Origin: Sphingomonas corticis
GTDB lineage: Bacteria; Pseudomonadota; Alphaproteobacteria; Sphingomonadales; Sphingomonadaceae
DNA length: 64,000 bases
Reading direction: 5' to 3'
Assembly (NCBI RefSeq): GCF_012035195.1
Contig: NZ_JAAVJH010000004.1
Span: 1 to 64,000 of the forward strand
In this document: positions 46,253 to 55,706 of the stretch, piece by piece
Position numbering within the stretch: the stretch's first letter is position 1
How the letters are laid out: every line of letters begins with the position of its first letter
Translations under genes and position numbers: made by a program
Notes under the pieces: generated by a model
Database searches by the model: none
What the model saw: the letters and a program-made list of their open reading frames with translations, nothing else
What the model was told of the DNA's origin: nothing

Positions 46253-49207
46253 TCAATACGTCAGCCGTGCGCCGGCGTAGAGGTAGCGTCCGCGCGAGGA
46301 CACGGGGAAGTCGTAGCTGTCCTCGTCCGGCCGCTGATTGGAAAGGTTGATGACCCCGCCGTAGAGCGAGAACGCCTCCGCCACCTGCAGGGACGCCTGC
46401 AGGTCGTGCTGCCACAGCTCCTTGTAGCGCAGCAGCTCGGGTGCGGCGATGTCCGGATTGGCGTCGGTCGTGTTCTTCGGAAAGCGGCGGGTGCGGTCGA
46501 ACCAGCGCAGGTTGTAGCTGACGGTCAGCGCGTCCTTCGTCCACGTCGGCGAGAAGACGAAGTTGAATTTCGGCCGCCCCTGCTGGTCGACCTGGTCCTC
46601 CACCTGCGCACCCGGCGTGGCGACGATGTCGAGCCGGTGGAGGTAGCCGCCGACGAAGCGCACGTCGAAGCTGCCCGCCGTCCCCGCGTCCACCCGCCAG
46701 CTGACGTTGACGTCGAGGCCCGCGGTGCTGAACTGCGCCACGTTCTGCGGCTGGACGGCGTAGCCGTTGATGTAGCCCGTGCCCTGCCGCCGCCGGATCG
46801 CGGCGCAGAAGGCGTTGTCGAGCGAGGGCTGGTCCACGCACAGGTTCGCGATCGTGGAGGCGTCGGCGACGTTGATCGCGTCCTTCAGCCGGATGTCGTA
46901 CCAGTCCGCCGCGATCGACAGGCCGGGAATGAAGCCCGGACGCAGCACCGTGCCCGCGGTCCAGGTGCGCGCGGTCTCCTCCTTCAGCGCGCGGTTGCCG
47001 CTGCGCTGGCCGTTGATGAGGCTGGCGGCGTCGGGATTGTTGGCGCCGGTGAAGGTCGCCGGATTGCCGCCGAGCGAGGTGATGAGCGCGACGCAGTTCG
47101 CCGCGCGCGATGCGGTGCCGCTGTTGCGGTTCTCCAGATAGCAGGGATCGACGAAGAAGTTGGTGGCCGGACCCACCGGGGCGAACAGCTCCCCAATATT
47201 GGGCGCGCGCACCGCCTGGCTGTAGCTGCCGCGGAAGGTGAGATCGCGGACCGGCGCCCAAAGCGCGTTGAACTGGTACGCCTCCGTCTTGCCCACGGTG
47301 GAATAGTCGGACAGGCGGCCCGCCGCGCCGACGGACAGCAGGTGCGCGAAGGGCTGGTCCTTCAAGAGCGGCACGTTCAGCTCGCCGAACGCCTCGTACA
47401 CGTCGAAGGCGCCGCGCGAAGGCGAGATGAGATATTCCGGATTGAACTTGTCGCCCTCGTCATACTGGTACCATTGCTTGCCCGTCAGGAATGCGTTGGG
47501 CGAGAAGCGGCTGGTTTCGCGCCGGTACTCGCCGCCCAGCGCGAACTGCACGGGGCCGCCCGGCAGATCGAACAGCGCGCCGAAGTCCCCGGTCAGCGAC
47601 AGGTTCGCCACCGACTGCGTCAGCCGTGCGGCGCTGACGTTGTCGCCGTTGATGGTCCAGGCGAGCGCCGCGGGATCGTAGACGTTGCGGCCGAAGGTGT
47701 TGAGCGGCAGGCACCCGCTGCTCGCCCCCGGCGTGAAGCTGGTCGCGCCCGCGGCGGCGGCGGGCGTCAGGTTCGAGCGGCACGTCGGCCGCCCGGTGGC
47801 GGGATCGGTGACGACGTCCAGCGCGGCGAGGTAGCGGTCCTCCCACCGGCTGTTCAGCTTCTCGATCCTGACATCGGTCTGTCCGTAGGTATAGGACAGG
47901 TCGTAGCGCGCGTGATCGCTGATCTCCCCCGTCGCGCCCACCACGCCGCGCCACGTGCGCCGCCGGTTGCTCTCTCCCAGCCGCGGGAAGTCCAGGTTGT
48001 TGCGGTTGGACGCGATCGTCGCCTGGCCCGCCGCCAGCGCGGCGTCGCGGATGGTCTGCGGCAGGAACGGATTGTCGAGCGTGAACGTGCCCGGATAATT
48101 GCCGGAATAGCCGCCGAACGTGGTGGCGAGCGTCTGCACGAACTTGCCCTCGAAGCTGAGCGTCAGCGCGTCCGACACGTCGTAGTGGGTCAACAGGTTC
48201 GCCGCGTGCCGCTCGATCTTCGGCAGGAGGTCGCCGACATAGCCCGCCACGGGCGTCGCGTCGCCGCCGCTGGCGTAGTAGCTGACGGGGGTGCCGGGAT
48301 CGTACAGGCGCCCGTTGCCCTGGTAGAGCACGCCGCCGATGTCGATCACGCCCTCGGGCGATCCGCCGGGATAGCGCAGGTCGCCCGCCAGCACCTGCTG
48401 GTAGGTGCCCGATCCCGGCCCGGCATAGGCGTCGTTGGGCACCAGATACTGCCGCCGCTCGCGCCGCAGGTAGTCGCGGTCGTCGTTCGCCAGCGGATCC
48501 TCGGCATTGTACTCGTAGTACAAGGTGACGTTGCCGCGTCCCCCGGCGAAGTTGCGCCCCGCCGCGATCGAGGCGAAGCGGTTGCCCGCGTCGCCCTGCT
48601 CGGAAATGCCGAACTGCGTGCGCGCCGTCACGCCGTCCAGGTCGCGGCGCAGGATGAAGTTGACCACGCCCGACACGCCATCGGCGCCGTAGACCGCCGA
48701 GGCGCCGCCGGTCAGCACGTCGACCCGCTCGATCAGGTCGGTGGGAATGGCGTTCACGTCCACCGCCGCGCTGTCGATCTGGCTGGCGACGTGGCGGCGG
48801 CCGTTGACCAGCACCAGCGTGCGCGACGGCCCGAGCCCGCGCAGGTCGAGCAGGTTGAGCCCCGCGGCGCCGAACAGCTGCCCGCCCGGCCGGTCCGACC
48901 CGGCGGACTGCGCGCTGTCGACCGAATTCGTCAGCGCCGGTACGCGCTGGAGGAAGGTGGTGACGTTCGTGTTGCCCGATTGCTGGATGTTCTCCGCATC
49001 CAGCGACACGATGGGGTTCGGCGCGGCAAAATCCGGCCGGGCGATGCGCGATCCCGTCACGACGATGGCGGTGTCGTCCGGCGCGGCAGTCGCCTCCGCC
49101 ACGGGTGCGGGCTCGGTCGGCGTGGTCTGCGCGTGCGCGGTGGCGATGGCGAGCGGCATCGCCGCTCCGCTCAGCAGCAGGCGGCGCACCTTCTGGTTCT
49201 TCGGCAT
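46253..49207 (-). CDS. TonB-dependent outer-membrane receptor
   Basis: A 984-residue receptor with a signal peptide (MPKNQKVRRLLLSGAAMPLAIATAHAQ), a TonB-box-like DTAIVVTGSRI, a plug domain (about 55-170; LDLRGLGPSRTLVLVNGRR, GGASAVYGADGVSGVVNFI) and a 22-strand-type beta barrel ending RYLYAGARLTY with an aromatic last residue. The plug style is common in large sphingomonad and xanthomonad receptors for oligosaccharides or other bulky nutrients. It is divergent from a sugar-type ABC importer, so a carbohydrate ligand is likely. It ends 16 bases from the convergent giant RTX gene. Confidence 0.93.
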   Translation of the reverse strand: MPKNQKVRRLLLSGAAMPLAIATAHAQTTPTEPAPVAEATAAPDDTAIVVTGSRIARPDFAAPNPIVSLDAENIQQSGNTNVTTFLQRVPALTNSVDSAQSAGSDRPGGQLFGAAGLNLLDLRGLGPSRTLVLVNGRRHVASQIDSAAVDVNAIPTDLIERVDVLTGGASAVYGADGVSGVVNFILRRDLDGVTARTQFGISEQGDAGNRFASIAAGRNFAGGRGNVTLYYEYNAEDPLANDDRDYLRRERRQYLVPNDAYAGPGSGTYQQVLAGDLRYPGGSPEGVIDIGGVLYQGNGRLYDPGTPVSYYASGGDATPVAGYVGDLLPKIERHAANLLTHYDVSDALTLSFEGKFVQTLATTFGGYSGNYPGTFTLDNPFLPQTIRDAALAAGQATIASNRNNLDFPRLGESNRRRTWRGVVGATGEISDHARYDLSYTYGQTDVRIEKLNSRWEDRYLAALDVVTDPATGRPTCRSNLTPAAAAGATSFTPGASSGCLPLNTFGRNVYDPAALAWTINGDNVSAARLTQSVANLSLTGDFGALFDLPGGPVQFALGGEYRRETSRFSPNAFLTGKQWYQYDEGDKFNPEYLISPSRGAFDVYEAFGELNVPLLKDQPFAHLLSVGAAGRLSDYSTVGKTEAYQFNALWAPVRDLTFRGSYSQAVRAPNIGELFAPVGPATNFFVDPCYLENRNSGTASRAANCVALITSLGGNPATFTGANNPDAASLINGQRSGNRALKEETARTWTAGTVLRPGFIPGLSIAADWYDIRLKDAINVADASTIANLCVDQPSLDNAFCAAIRRRQGTGYINGYAVQPQNVAQFSTAGLDVNVSWRVDAGTAGSFDVRFVGGYLHRLDIVATPGAQVEDQVDQQGRPKFNFVFSPTWTKDALTVSYNLRWFDRTRRFPKNTTDANPDIAAPELLRYKELWQHDLQASLQVAEAFSLYGGVINLSNQRPDEDSYDFPVSSRGRYLYAGARLTY

Positions 49208-49306
49208 CTCTTCCCCTTCTTCCCGGTCCCGCCGTGTCCGTCGCCGCGCGGCGTGGCTTTTCTTTCGGTCGGTTCCGGCCGATGAAACGTCCGAGCATCA
49301 AATACG
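49208..49306. promoter_or_regulatory. Divergent receptor/ABC importer promoter region
   Basis: This 99-base gap separates the divergent TonB receptor and binding-protein genes and should hold both promoters. A purine-rich GGGAAGAAGGGGAAGAGA tract (minus strand) just before the receptor start is its ribosome site. I see no clear operator. Confidence 0.4.
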
Positions 49307-50590
49307 TTGCTGATCTGTAATAAGAAGCAGGGGGCGGAGATCGACCGGTGGAGCGGCTTTTCGGCGGTTGATCGGCGCGGCGTGCTGGCGGGAGCGGCGG
49401 CCACGATGATGGCCGGGTGCGGCGTGCGGCGCGATCCGTCTGCGCTGCGGCTGTGGGCGATGAGCTACGAGGGCGATTATTCGCCACACCTGATGCCCGC
49501 CTTCACCGCGCGCACGGGTATCCCGGTGGAGGTGCAGTCGCTGCCCTGGACGGCCGCGCATGAGAAACTGCTGACCGCCTTTGCCGGCGACGCGCTGCCC
49601 GACGTGATGATGTTGCCCAACGGCTGGGTCGGCGAGTTCGCGATGGCCGGTGCGATCGCGCCGGTGGCCGAACGCGAGGTGGCGGACCTGTTCCCCGGCA
49701 CGGCCGACACGGTGCGCTGGCGCGGCACGCCCTATGCCGTGCCCTGGTCGGTGGCGCCGCAGGCGCAGTTCTTTCGCCGCGACCGGCTGGACGGGCCGCC
49801 GGCGGAGGACTGGGACGGCTGGCGCGCGATGGGGCTGCGGCTGAAGCGGCGCTTTCCGGACAGCTACGCCTTCCTGATCCTGTTGAACTGGTGGGACACG
49901 CTGTTCACCTTCGCCGGACAGGCCGGCGCCGCGCTGCTGCGCGAGCGCGACACGCGCGGCAATTTCGCCACGCCGGAATTCCGCGCCGCGCTCGACTTCT
50001 ACGTCTCGCTGTTCCGTGACCGCCTGGCGCCGGCGGTGCTGTCGACCGAGGTGCAGGATCCGGTCGCCGCCTTCGCGCAAGGATGGTTCCTGGTCTATCC
50101 GAGCGGACCGTCGCTGCTGCTGGACTTCAAGCGCCGCGCGGCGGAGATTCCGGCGGCGCGATGGGGCGTCGCGCGGATGCCGGGGCCGACGGGGCCAGGC
50201 GCGGTGTCGGGCGTCAGTGGCGCATTGGCGGTGGCGCGCGGCACTCGCCGGCCGGAGGCGGCGCGCGCGCTGGTGCGGCACCTCACCTCCGCGCGCAGCG
50301 AACTGCGCTTCCAGCAGCTGATCGGCAACCTGCCCGCGCGCGCCAGCGCGTGGGCGGATGCGCAGATGGCCGCGCCCGTCCTTGCCCCCTTCGCCGCGCA
50401 GCTGCGCCAGCCCGCGCGCGATCCCGCGGTAGTGGAGTGGGAGCGGATCCGCATCGAGGTGCAGCTGATCGCCGAGCGCGTGGTGCGCGGGCTGCTGACG
50501 GTCGGCGTCGCGGTGCAGGAGATGGACCGGCGCGCCGACCTGATCCTCGCCAAGCGGCGCGCACTGGTGCAGGCGGGGCGGCTGGCGTGA
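49307..50590 (+). CDS. ABC importer sugar-binding lipoprotein
   Basis: A family 1 (MalE/UgpB-type) periplasmic binding protein of about 427 residues. A DRR pair followed by GVLAGAAATMMAGC gives a lipoprotein signal (lipid Cys) of possible twin-arginine type. Binding-protein landmarks are AFTARTGIPVEVQSL, LPDVMMLPNGW, the hinge GTPYAVPWSVAPQAQFF and VSGVSGALAVARGTRRPEAA. The start is uncertain: the frame opens with TTG 49307, no ATG lies before the signal peptide, and the next GTG would remove the arginines. Its stop overlaps the next gene (GTGA). The ligand is probably an oligosaccharide. Confidence 0.87.
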   Translation: MLICNKKQGAEIDRWSGFSAVDRRGVLAGAAATMMAGCGVRRDPSALRLWAMSYEGDYSPHLMPAFTARTGIPVEVQSLPWTAAHEKLLTAFAGDALPDVMMLPNGWVGEFAMAGAIAPVAEREVADLFPGTADTVRWRGTPYAVPWSVAPQAQFFRRDRLDGPPAEDWDGWRAMGLRLKRRFPDSYAFLILLNWWDTLFTFAGQAGAALLRERDTRGNFATPEFRAALDFYVSLFRDRLAPAVLSTEVQDPVAAFAQGWFLVYPSGPSLLLDFKRRAAEIPAARWGVARMPGPTGPGAVSGVSGALAVARGTRRPEAARALVRHLTSARSELRFQQLIGNLPARASAWADAQMAAPVLAPFAAQLRQPARDPAVVEWERIRIEVQLIAERVVRGLLTVGVAVQEMDRRADLILAKRRALVQAGRLA

Positions 50591-51468
50591 CGCGGGGCGA
50601 GCGCACCGCCTGGCTGTTCACCGCGCCGGTGCTGGCGATCATCCTGCTGGTCTTCGTGCTGCCGACGCTGGTGGCGCTTGGCCTCAGCGTCACCGACTAC
50701 AGCATCTACGCGCTGGCCGACTGGTCGAACCTCGGCTTCGTCGGCCTGGGCAATTTCGCCGACCTGCTCGCGACGCCGCTGTTCTGGCGCGCGCTGGGCA
50801 ACACCGCGCTGTTCGCCGCGCTGGGCGTGCCGATGGCGATCGGCGCCTCGCTCGCCGCGGCGCTGCTGCTCCACGACGCGACCGTTCGGTGGAAGCCGGC
50901 GTGGCGCGTGCTGCTGTTCGCGCCCTACGTCACCAGCGTGGTCGCCACCGCGGTGGTCTGGCGCTTCGTGCTGAACACGCGCTTCGGCCTCCTCAACTAC
51001 GTGCTCGGCGGCTTGGGCATTGCGCCGGTCGACTGGCTGGGCGATCCGCGCGCGTCGATCCCGGCGATCCTGCTGTTCGTCACGTGGAAGATCTTTGGCT
51101 ACAACATGATCGTGTTCACCGCCGCGCTGTCGGCGGTGCCGCAGGACCTGATGGAGGCGGCGCGGCTGGACGGGGCGGGGCGGTGGGCGCGCTTCCGCCA
51201 CGTGACGCTGCCCGCGATCGGCCCCACGCTGCTGCTGGCCGCGGTGATGAGCGTGGCGGGTTTCCTGCAACTCTTCGCCGAACCCTATGTCATGACGATG
51301 GGCGGCCCGGCGCAGAGCACGGTCACCGTCCTCTACTTCATGTTCGACGAGGGGTTCCGCTGGTGGAACCTGGGTCAGGCAAGCGCGGTGGCCTTCGTGC
51401 TGTTCGTGCTGATCCTGGCCGTCACGATCGTGCAGACCCGCATTGGGAGGCGCTACGAATGGTTGTGA
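50587..51468 (+). CDS. ABC sugar importer permease, MalF type
   Basis: A 293-residue inner-membrane permease with six predicted helices and the EAA loop that contacts the ATPase (LMEAARLDGAGRWARFRHVTLP). The start is GTG 50587, overlapping the stop of the binding-protein gene by four bases; no better in-frame ATG exists before the first helix. It pairs with the MalG-type permease, whose start lies 10 bases inside this gene's end. Confidence 0.92.
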   Translation: MTRGERTAWLFTAPVLAIILLVFVLPTLVALGLSVTDYSIYALADWSNLGFVGLGNFADLLATPLFWRALGNTALFAALGVPMAIGASLAAALLLHDATVRWKPAWRVLLFAPYVTSVVATAVVWRFVLNTRFGLLNYVLGGLGIAPVDWLGDPRASIPAILLFVTWKIFGYNMIVFTAALSAVPQDLMEAARLDGAGRWARFRHVTLPAIGPTLLLAAVMSVAGFLQLFAEPYVMTMGGPAQSTVTVLYFMFDEGFRWWNLGQASAVAFVLFVLILAVTIVQTRIGRRYEWL

Positions 51469-52310
51469 GGCCAGCCCGCGCCCTGGTGATGAACGCCGTC
51501 GCCGTGCTGCTGACGGTGGCCACGGTGGCGCCGCTGCTATGGATGGTGCTGGTCTCGTTCATGCCGCGCGGCGCCTCCAGCGCCTTTCCGCCGCCGCTGT
51601 GGCCGGTGCGCTGGACATGGGAGAATTATCACGAGTTGCTCGCGCGACGCGAGTATGACGGCGTCTTCTTCGACTATCGCATCGTGCCCGCGCTGCTGAA
51701 CAGCCTGTTCGTGGCGGGTGTCTCCACGCTGCTCGGCCTGCTGCTGACGGTGCCGGCGGGCTACGCCTTCGCCAAGCTGCGCTTTCGCGGGCGCGAGCGG
51801 CTGCTCCAGCTGTTGATCGCATCGCTCGTCGTGCCGGGGCAGGTGGCGATGCTGCCCTTGTTCCTGATCTTCAAGGAACTGGGCCTCGTCAACAGCTACG
51901 CCGGCGTGATCCTGCCGAGCCTCGCCGGCATCTTCGCGATCCTGTTCGTGCGACAGGCGACGCTGTCCATTCCCGACGAGATGCTGGACGCCGCCCGGCT
52001 GGATGGGGCGAGCGAAGGGCGCATCTTCGTGTCGATCGTGCTGCCGCTGCTGGCGCCGGTCACGGTCACGCTGGCGCTCTTCATGTTCCTGGGCAGCTGG
52101 AACGACTTCCTGTGGCCGCTGATCGTGCTGGCGGACCAGCACCTCTACACGCTGCCCGTCGCCGTCGCGGCCATCAGCCGGGAACACGCCGCGGACGGCG
52201 AGCTGATGATGGCCGCCGCGGTGGTGACGACGATGCCGGTGCTGCTGCTCTTCCTCGCGCTCCAGCGCTATTACATGACGGGGCTGCTGGGCGGCAGCGT
52301 GAAGGGATAG
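51459..52310 (+). CDS. ABC sugar importer permease, MalG type
   Basis: A 283-residue inner-membrane permease of the carbohydrate uptake 1 family. Visible are FMPRGASSAFPP after helix 1, the EAA-like loop MLDAARLDGASEGRIFVSIVLP, and the family C-terminus QRYYMTGLLGGSVKG. ATG 51459 has a GGGAGG ribosome site at good spacing. The 3' end overlaps, tail to tail, about 40 bases of the convergent ATPase gene. Confidence 0.92.
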   Translation: MVVRPARALVMNAVAVLLTVATVAPLLWMVLVSFMPRGASSAFPPPLWPVRWTWENYHELLARREYDGVFFDYRIVPALLNSLFVAGVSTLLGLLLTVPAGYAFAKLRFRGRERLLQLLIASLVVPGQVAMLPLFLIFKELGLVNSYAGVILPSLAGIFAILFVRQATLSIPDEMLDAARLDGASEGRIFVSIVLPLLAPVTVTLALFMFLGSWNDFLWPLIVLADQHLYTLPVAVAAISREHAADGELMMAAAVVTTMPVLLLFLALQRYYMTGLLGGSVKG

Positions 52311-53374
52311 GCGCGGCCGTCGGCGGCGAAGACATGCGCGTCGCCCGGCGCGACGCCGACGCGCAGCGTCTCGCCCAGCCGCCCCGTGCTGTCGCCCGGC
52401 AGCTGCGCCACCACGGCGCCGTCGCCGCGCCCGTTCAGGTGCGCGAAGGAGAGGGGCCCCAGTCGCTCGAACAATTCGATCCGCCCGGCCAGCGGGCCGT
52501 CGTCGGCGGGGGCGAGATGCTCCGGCCGGATGCCCAGCGTCACTGCCTGGCCCAGCGTGCCGTCGGGCAGGTGCGCGCCGGTCGCCACCTCCACCCCGTC
52601 CGACAGCCGGACCCGCGCCGCGCCGCCGGTGGCGACCACGGTGGCGGGCAGCAGGTTCATCGTCGGCGACCCGATCGCGCTCGCCACCGCCAGCGTGGCC
52701 GGTGCGCGATACAGGTCCATCGGCGTGCCGACCTGCTCGACATGGCCGGCGGACATCACGACGATGCGGTTGGCCAGCGTCATCGCCTCCAGCTGGTCGT
52801 GCGTGACGTAGATCATCGTCGCGCCGAGCTGCTGGTGCAGCCGCGCGAATTCGTGCCGCATCCTGACGCGCAAGGCGGCGTCCAGGTTCGACAGCGGCTC
52901 GTCCAGCAGCAGCACCTTGGGCTCGCGCACCACCGCGCGCGCGATCGACACGCGCTGCCGCTGCCCGCCGGACAGCGCGCGGGGGCGACGGTCGAGCAGG
53001 GCGTCAAGGTCGAGCGCGGCCGCCACCGCGCGCACCCGCGCGTCCACCTCCGCCTTGGGCCGGCGCGCCACGCGCAGCGGAAAGGCGATGTTCTCCGCCA
53101 CGGTCAGGTGCGGGTAGAGTGCGTAGGACTGGAACACCATCGCCAGCTCGCGCTCCGCCGGGGGCGCGGCGGTGACGTCGCGGCCGTCGATCATCAGGCG
53201 GCCGGTGTCGGGCGTCTCCAGGCCGGCGATCAACCGCAGCAGCGTCGACTTGCCGCAGCCCGACGGGCCGACGATGACGACGAACTCACCCGCCTCGATC
53301 GACAGGTCGGTGGGGTGGAGGACGGTGGTGGCGCCGAAGCGCTTGCTGAGGCCCTGGATCTCGACGCTTGCCAC
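52271..53374 (-). CDS. ABC sugar importer ATPase, MalK/UgpC type
   Basis: A 367-residue ATPase: Walker A GPSGCGKST (near 36), Q-loop FQSYALYPHLTV, signature LSGGQRQRVSIARA, Walker B LLLDEPLSNLD and switch His in VTHDQ, followed by TOBE/regulatory beta domains (about 240-355). This type energises carbohydrate uptake 1 importers, so it should serve the two permeases next to it. The gene is on the opposite strand and overlaps the MalG-type gene by 40 bases; the last 8 residues lie beyond the usual C-terminus and are probably dispensable. Confidence 0.93.
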   Translation of the reverse strand: MASVEIQGLSKRFGATTVLHPTDLSIEAGEFVVIVGPSGCGKSTLLRLIAGLETPDTGRLMIDGRDVTAAPPAERELAMVFQSYALYPHLTVAENIAFPLRVARRPKAEVDARVRAVAAALDLDALLDRRPRALSGGQRQRVSIARAVVREPKVLLLDEPLSNLDAALRVRMRHEFARLHQQLGATMIYVTHDQLEAMTLANRIVVMSAGHVEQVGTPMDLYRAPATLAVASAIGSPTMNLLPATVVATGGAARVRLSDGVEVATGAHLPDGTLGQAVTLGIRPEHLAPADDGPLAGRIELFERLGPLSFAHLNGRGDGAVVAQLPGDSTGRLGETLRVGVAPGDAHVFAADGRAYPFTLPPSSPVM

Positions 53375-53395
53375 GCGTCGACCATCGGCGCGAAA

Positions 53396-53947
53396 TCAGG
53401 CCGTTGCAAGCCGCGATGCGGCCTCGCGCAAGGTCGCGCGGATCGCGGCGGGCACTGCGGGGCTGGTGCAGACATAGGTGGGGGAGGGGTGCGGCATCTC
53501 GCCGATCCACGCACCCGGCCGCGCCGCCGCCACGATCGGGCGAGCCTCCCGCGCGACTCGCCCCGCGAGGACGACCGCCCGCAGCTGCGGCAGATGCGAG
53601 AGGAAGCCGGGAAGCAGCGCCAGCCCCTCGGCGATCTCGCCCCGTCGCAGCGCGCGGTTGCGCGCGCCGGGGGCGTGGACGACCCACGGCACCGCGTTCC
53701 ACAGGATCGTGTCGCCCCGCGCGATCCCGGCCTCGGCGAGGAAGCGGGAGAGGTTGCGCGCGGTGCCCGTGGCGTTGTCGCGCGACACGAGCCGCGGCCC
53801 GTCGCCGCCCGGTCCCGGCGTCTCCAGCAGGATCAGCAGCCGCGCGTCCGCGCCTCCGTCCGCCGGGTCGAAACCGGGCACGCGCCGCCCGCCCGCGGCG
53901 AGGTCGCGACGCCAGGCTTCAAGCCGCGTCGGTGCGGCGTCCGTCAT
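53396..53947 (-). CDS. Uracil-DNA glycosylase family protein
   Basis: A 183-residue protein of the UDG-like fold. It shows LLILLETPGPGGDGP near the N-terminus, NAVPWVV in the middle, LRAVVLAGRVA, and the late HPSPTY motif typical of the superfamily. The canonical catalytic GQDPY is replaced by ETPGPGG, and no four-Cys iron-sulfur set is seen, so it belongs to an atypical branch whose activity on uracil is not certain. The start at 53947 lies inside the 3' end of the upstream exporter gene (29-base overlap), implying translational coupling. Confidence 0.78.
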   Translation of the reverse strand: MTDAAPTRLEAWRRDLAAGGRRVPGFDPADGGADARLLILLETPGPGGDGPRLVSRDNATGTARNLSRFLAEAGIARGDTILWNAVPWVVHAPGARNRALRRGEIAEGLALLPGFLSHLPQLRAVVLAGRVAREARPIVAAARPGAWIGEMPHPSPTYVCTSPAVPAAIRATLREAASRLATA

Positions 53948-55706
53948 CGTTCGCGGCGGCGGTGGCAAGGCCGCCCTCGCGTGCCAGCTGTGCGAACACG
54001 CCGCCCTGCGCCACCAGCTCGTCGAAGCCTCCCTGCTCGACGATGCGGCCCTGGTCGAGCACGATGATGCGGTCGGCGGCGCGGATGGTCGACAGGCGGT
54101 GCGCGATGACGAAGGTGGTGCGCCCGGCGCGCAGCCGGTCCAGGCTTTCCTGCAATCGCGCCTCGGTGGCGACGTCCAGCGCGCTGGTCGCCTCGTCCAG
54201 CAGCAGGATCGGTGCGTCCTTCAGCAACGCTCGTGCGATCGCGATCCGCTGCCGCTCGCCGCCCGACAGCCCCTGGCCGCGGTCGCCCACCGGCGTCGCG
54301 AAGCCGGCCGGCTTGCGCGCGACGAAATCGTAGGCGCCGGCCAGCTTCGCCGCGTCCTCGATCTCCTCCATGGTCGCGTCGGGATTGCCCATCGCGATGT
54401 TCTCCGCGATCGAACGGTTGAAGAGGCCCGCTTCCTGGAACACCACGCCGGTCGCCGCCCGCAGGGACGCGAGCGTGGCGGTGCGGATGTCCTGCCCGTC
54501 CACCAGGATGCGCCCCTTCTCCGGATCGTAGGCACGCTGGAACAGGCCGAGCGCGGTGGACTTGCCCGACCCCGTCGGTCCGACGATCGCCACCGTCTCG
54601 CCCGGCTGCACCTCGAACGACAGGTCGTGGACCGCGCCCGAGCCCTTGGGATAGCGGAAGGACACGTTCTCGAACGTCACCCGCCCCTCGCGCACCGCCA
54701 GCGGCACCGCGTCGGCGGCCTCGGCGACGTGGCTGCGCTGGTCCAGCACGTCGAAGAACTGCGCCAGCGCCGGGCCACGCTGCGCCGCGTCGACGACGAA
54801 GGCGGTGACCAGCTCCAGGCGCGCGATCAGCAGCGTGGCGAAGCCGACGAACGACACGACGTCGCCGATCGTCGCCTGCCCCTTCGACACCAGCGACGCG
54901 CCGAAGCCGAAGATCGCGACGATCGCGATCGAGGAGGCGCCGCGCGTCAGCACCGACGACAAGGCCCACCAGTTCAGCACCGGATATTGGGCATGGAGCA
55001 GGTCGTGCAGCGAGGTCTTCACCGTCCGCAGCTCGCCCGGGACCGCGAGGAAGCTCTGCAGCACGGAGACGTTGCCGATCAGGTCGCCCAGATTGCCGGA
55101 GATGTCGGTGAAGCGGTTCTCCACCTGTGCCTGGCCACTGGCGGTCTGCCGCATGACGACAAGGTTCACCGCGCTATAGGCCAGCATCAGCGCGACCAGC
55201 ACCATCGCCAGTCGCCAGTTGGTCAGCATCGCGACCGGCAGCAGCGTCAGCACGATGGCGACGTTGGTGATCTGGTCGCGCAGCAGCGGCAGCCACAGGT
55301 TGAACAGCCCGTCGCACCCCGCGATCATGATCCGCATCAGCCGGCCCGATCGCGCCTCGGTGTGGAAGGCGGGGGGCAGGGCGAGCAGGTGCTCGACGAA
55401 GCTGGCCATCGCGGCGAGGCGGCGGCGGTGGGTCATGCGGTCGGCGCCCAGCGAGATGACCATGCTCGCGAGGAACACGCAGACGCTGAGCCCGCACCAC
55501 AAGGCGATATAGCCGATCGGGTCCGCACCCGAGGTGAGGCCGTTCACCGCCTTGCCGAACAGCAGCGGCTCGCCCACCTGGAGCAGCGCGACCAGCGCAC
55601 CCGCGCCGAGCAGCGCCGCGGCCTTGGATCGTTCCGGACGGAGCAGGTGGAGCGCGCGCGCGAAGGCGTGCAGGTGCGGCAAGCGGCGGGACACGGCAGT
55701 GGCCAT
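53919..55706 (-). CDS. ndvA: ABC exporter, NdvA/ChvA-like (beta-glucan export)
   Basis: A 595-residue fused exporter: six transmembrane helices in residues about 30-310 and an ATPase domain with Walker A GPTGSGKST, signature LSGGERQRIAIARAL and Walker B LLLDEATSALD. The helical domain carries features I associate with NdvA/ChvA, exporters of cyclic beta-1,2-glucan (SVLQSF, QYPVLNWWALSSVLTRG), and the length fits (about 590). No glucan synthase (NdvB) is in the window, so the substrate remains presumptive; lipid or peptide export is possible. A TTAACCAT box lies about 80 bases upstream on the same strand. Confidence 0.83.
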   Translation of the reverse strand: MATAVSRRLPHLHAFARALHLLRPERSKAAALLGAGALVALLQVGEPLLFGKAVNGLTSGADPIGYIALWCGLSVCVFLASMVISLGADRMTHRRRLAAMASFVEHLLALPPAFHTEARSGRLMRIMIAGCDGLFNLWLPLLRDQITNVAIVLTLLPVAMLTNWRLAMVLVALMLAYSAVNLVVMRQTASGQAQVENRFTDISGNLGDLIGNVSVLQSFLAVPGELRTVKTSLHDLLHAQYPVLNWWALSSVLTRGASSIAIVAIFGFGASLVSKGQATIGDVVSFVGFATLLIARLELVTAFVVDAAQRGPALAQFFDVLDQRSHVAEAADAVPLAVREGRVTFENVSFRYPKGSGAVHDLSFEVQPGETVAIVGPTGSGKSTALGLFQRAYDPEKGRILVDGQDIRTATLASLRAATGVVFQEAGLFNRSIAENIAMGNPDATMEEIEDAAKLAGAYDFVARKPAGFATPVGDRGQGLSGGERQRIAIARALLKDAPILLLDEATSALDVATEARLQESLDRLRAGRTTFVIAHRLSTIRAADRIIVLDQGRIVEQGGFDELVAQGGVFAQLAREGGLATAAANDDGRRTDAA

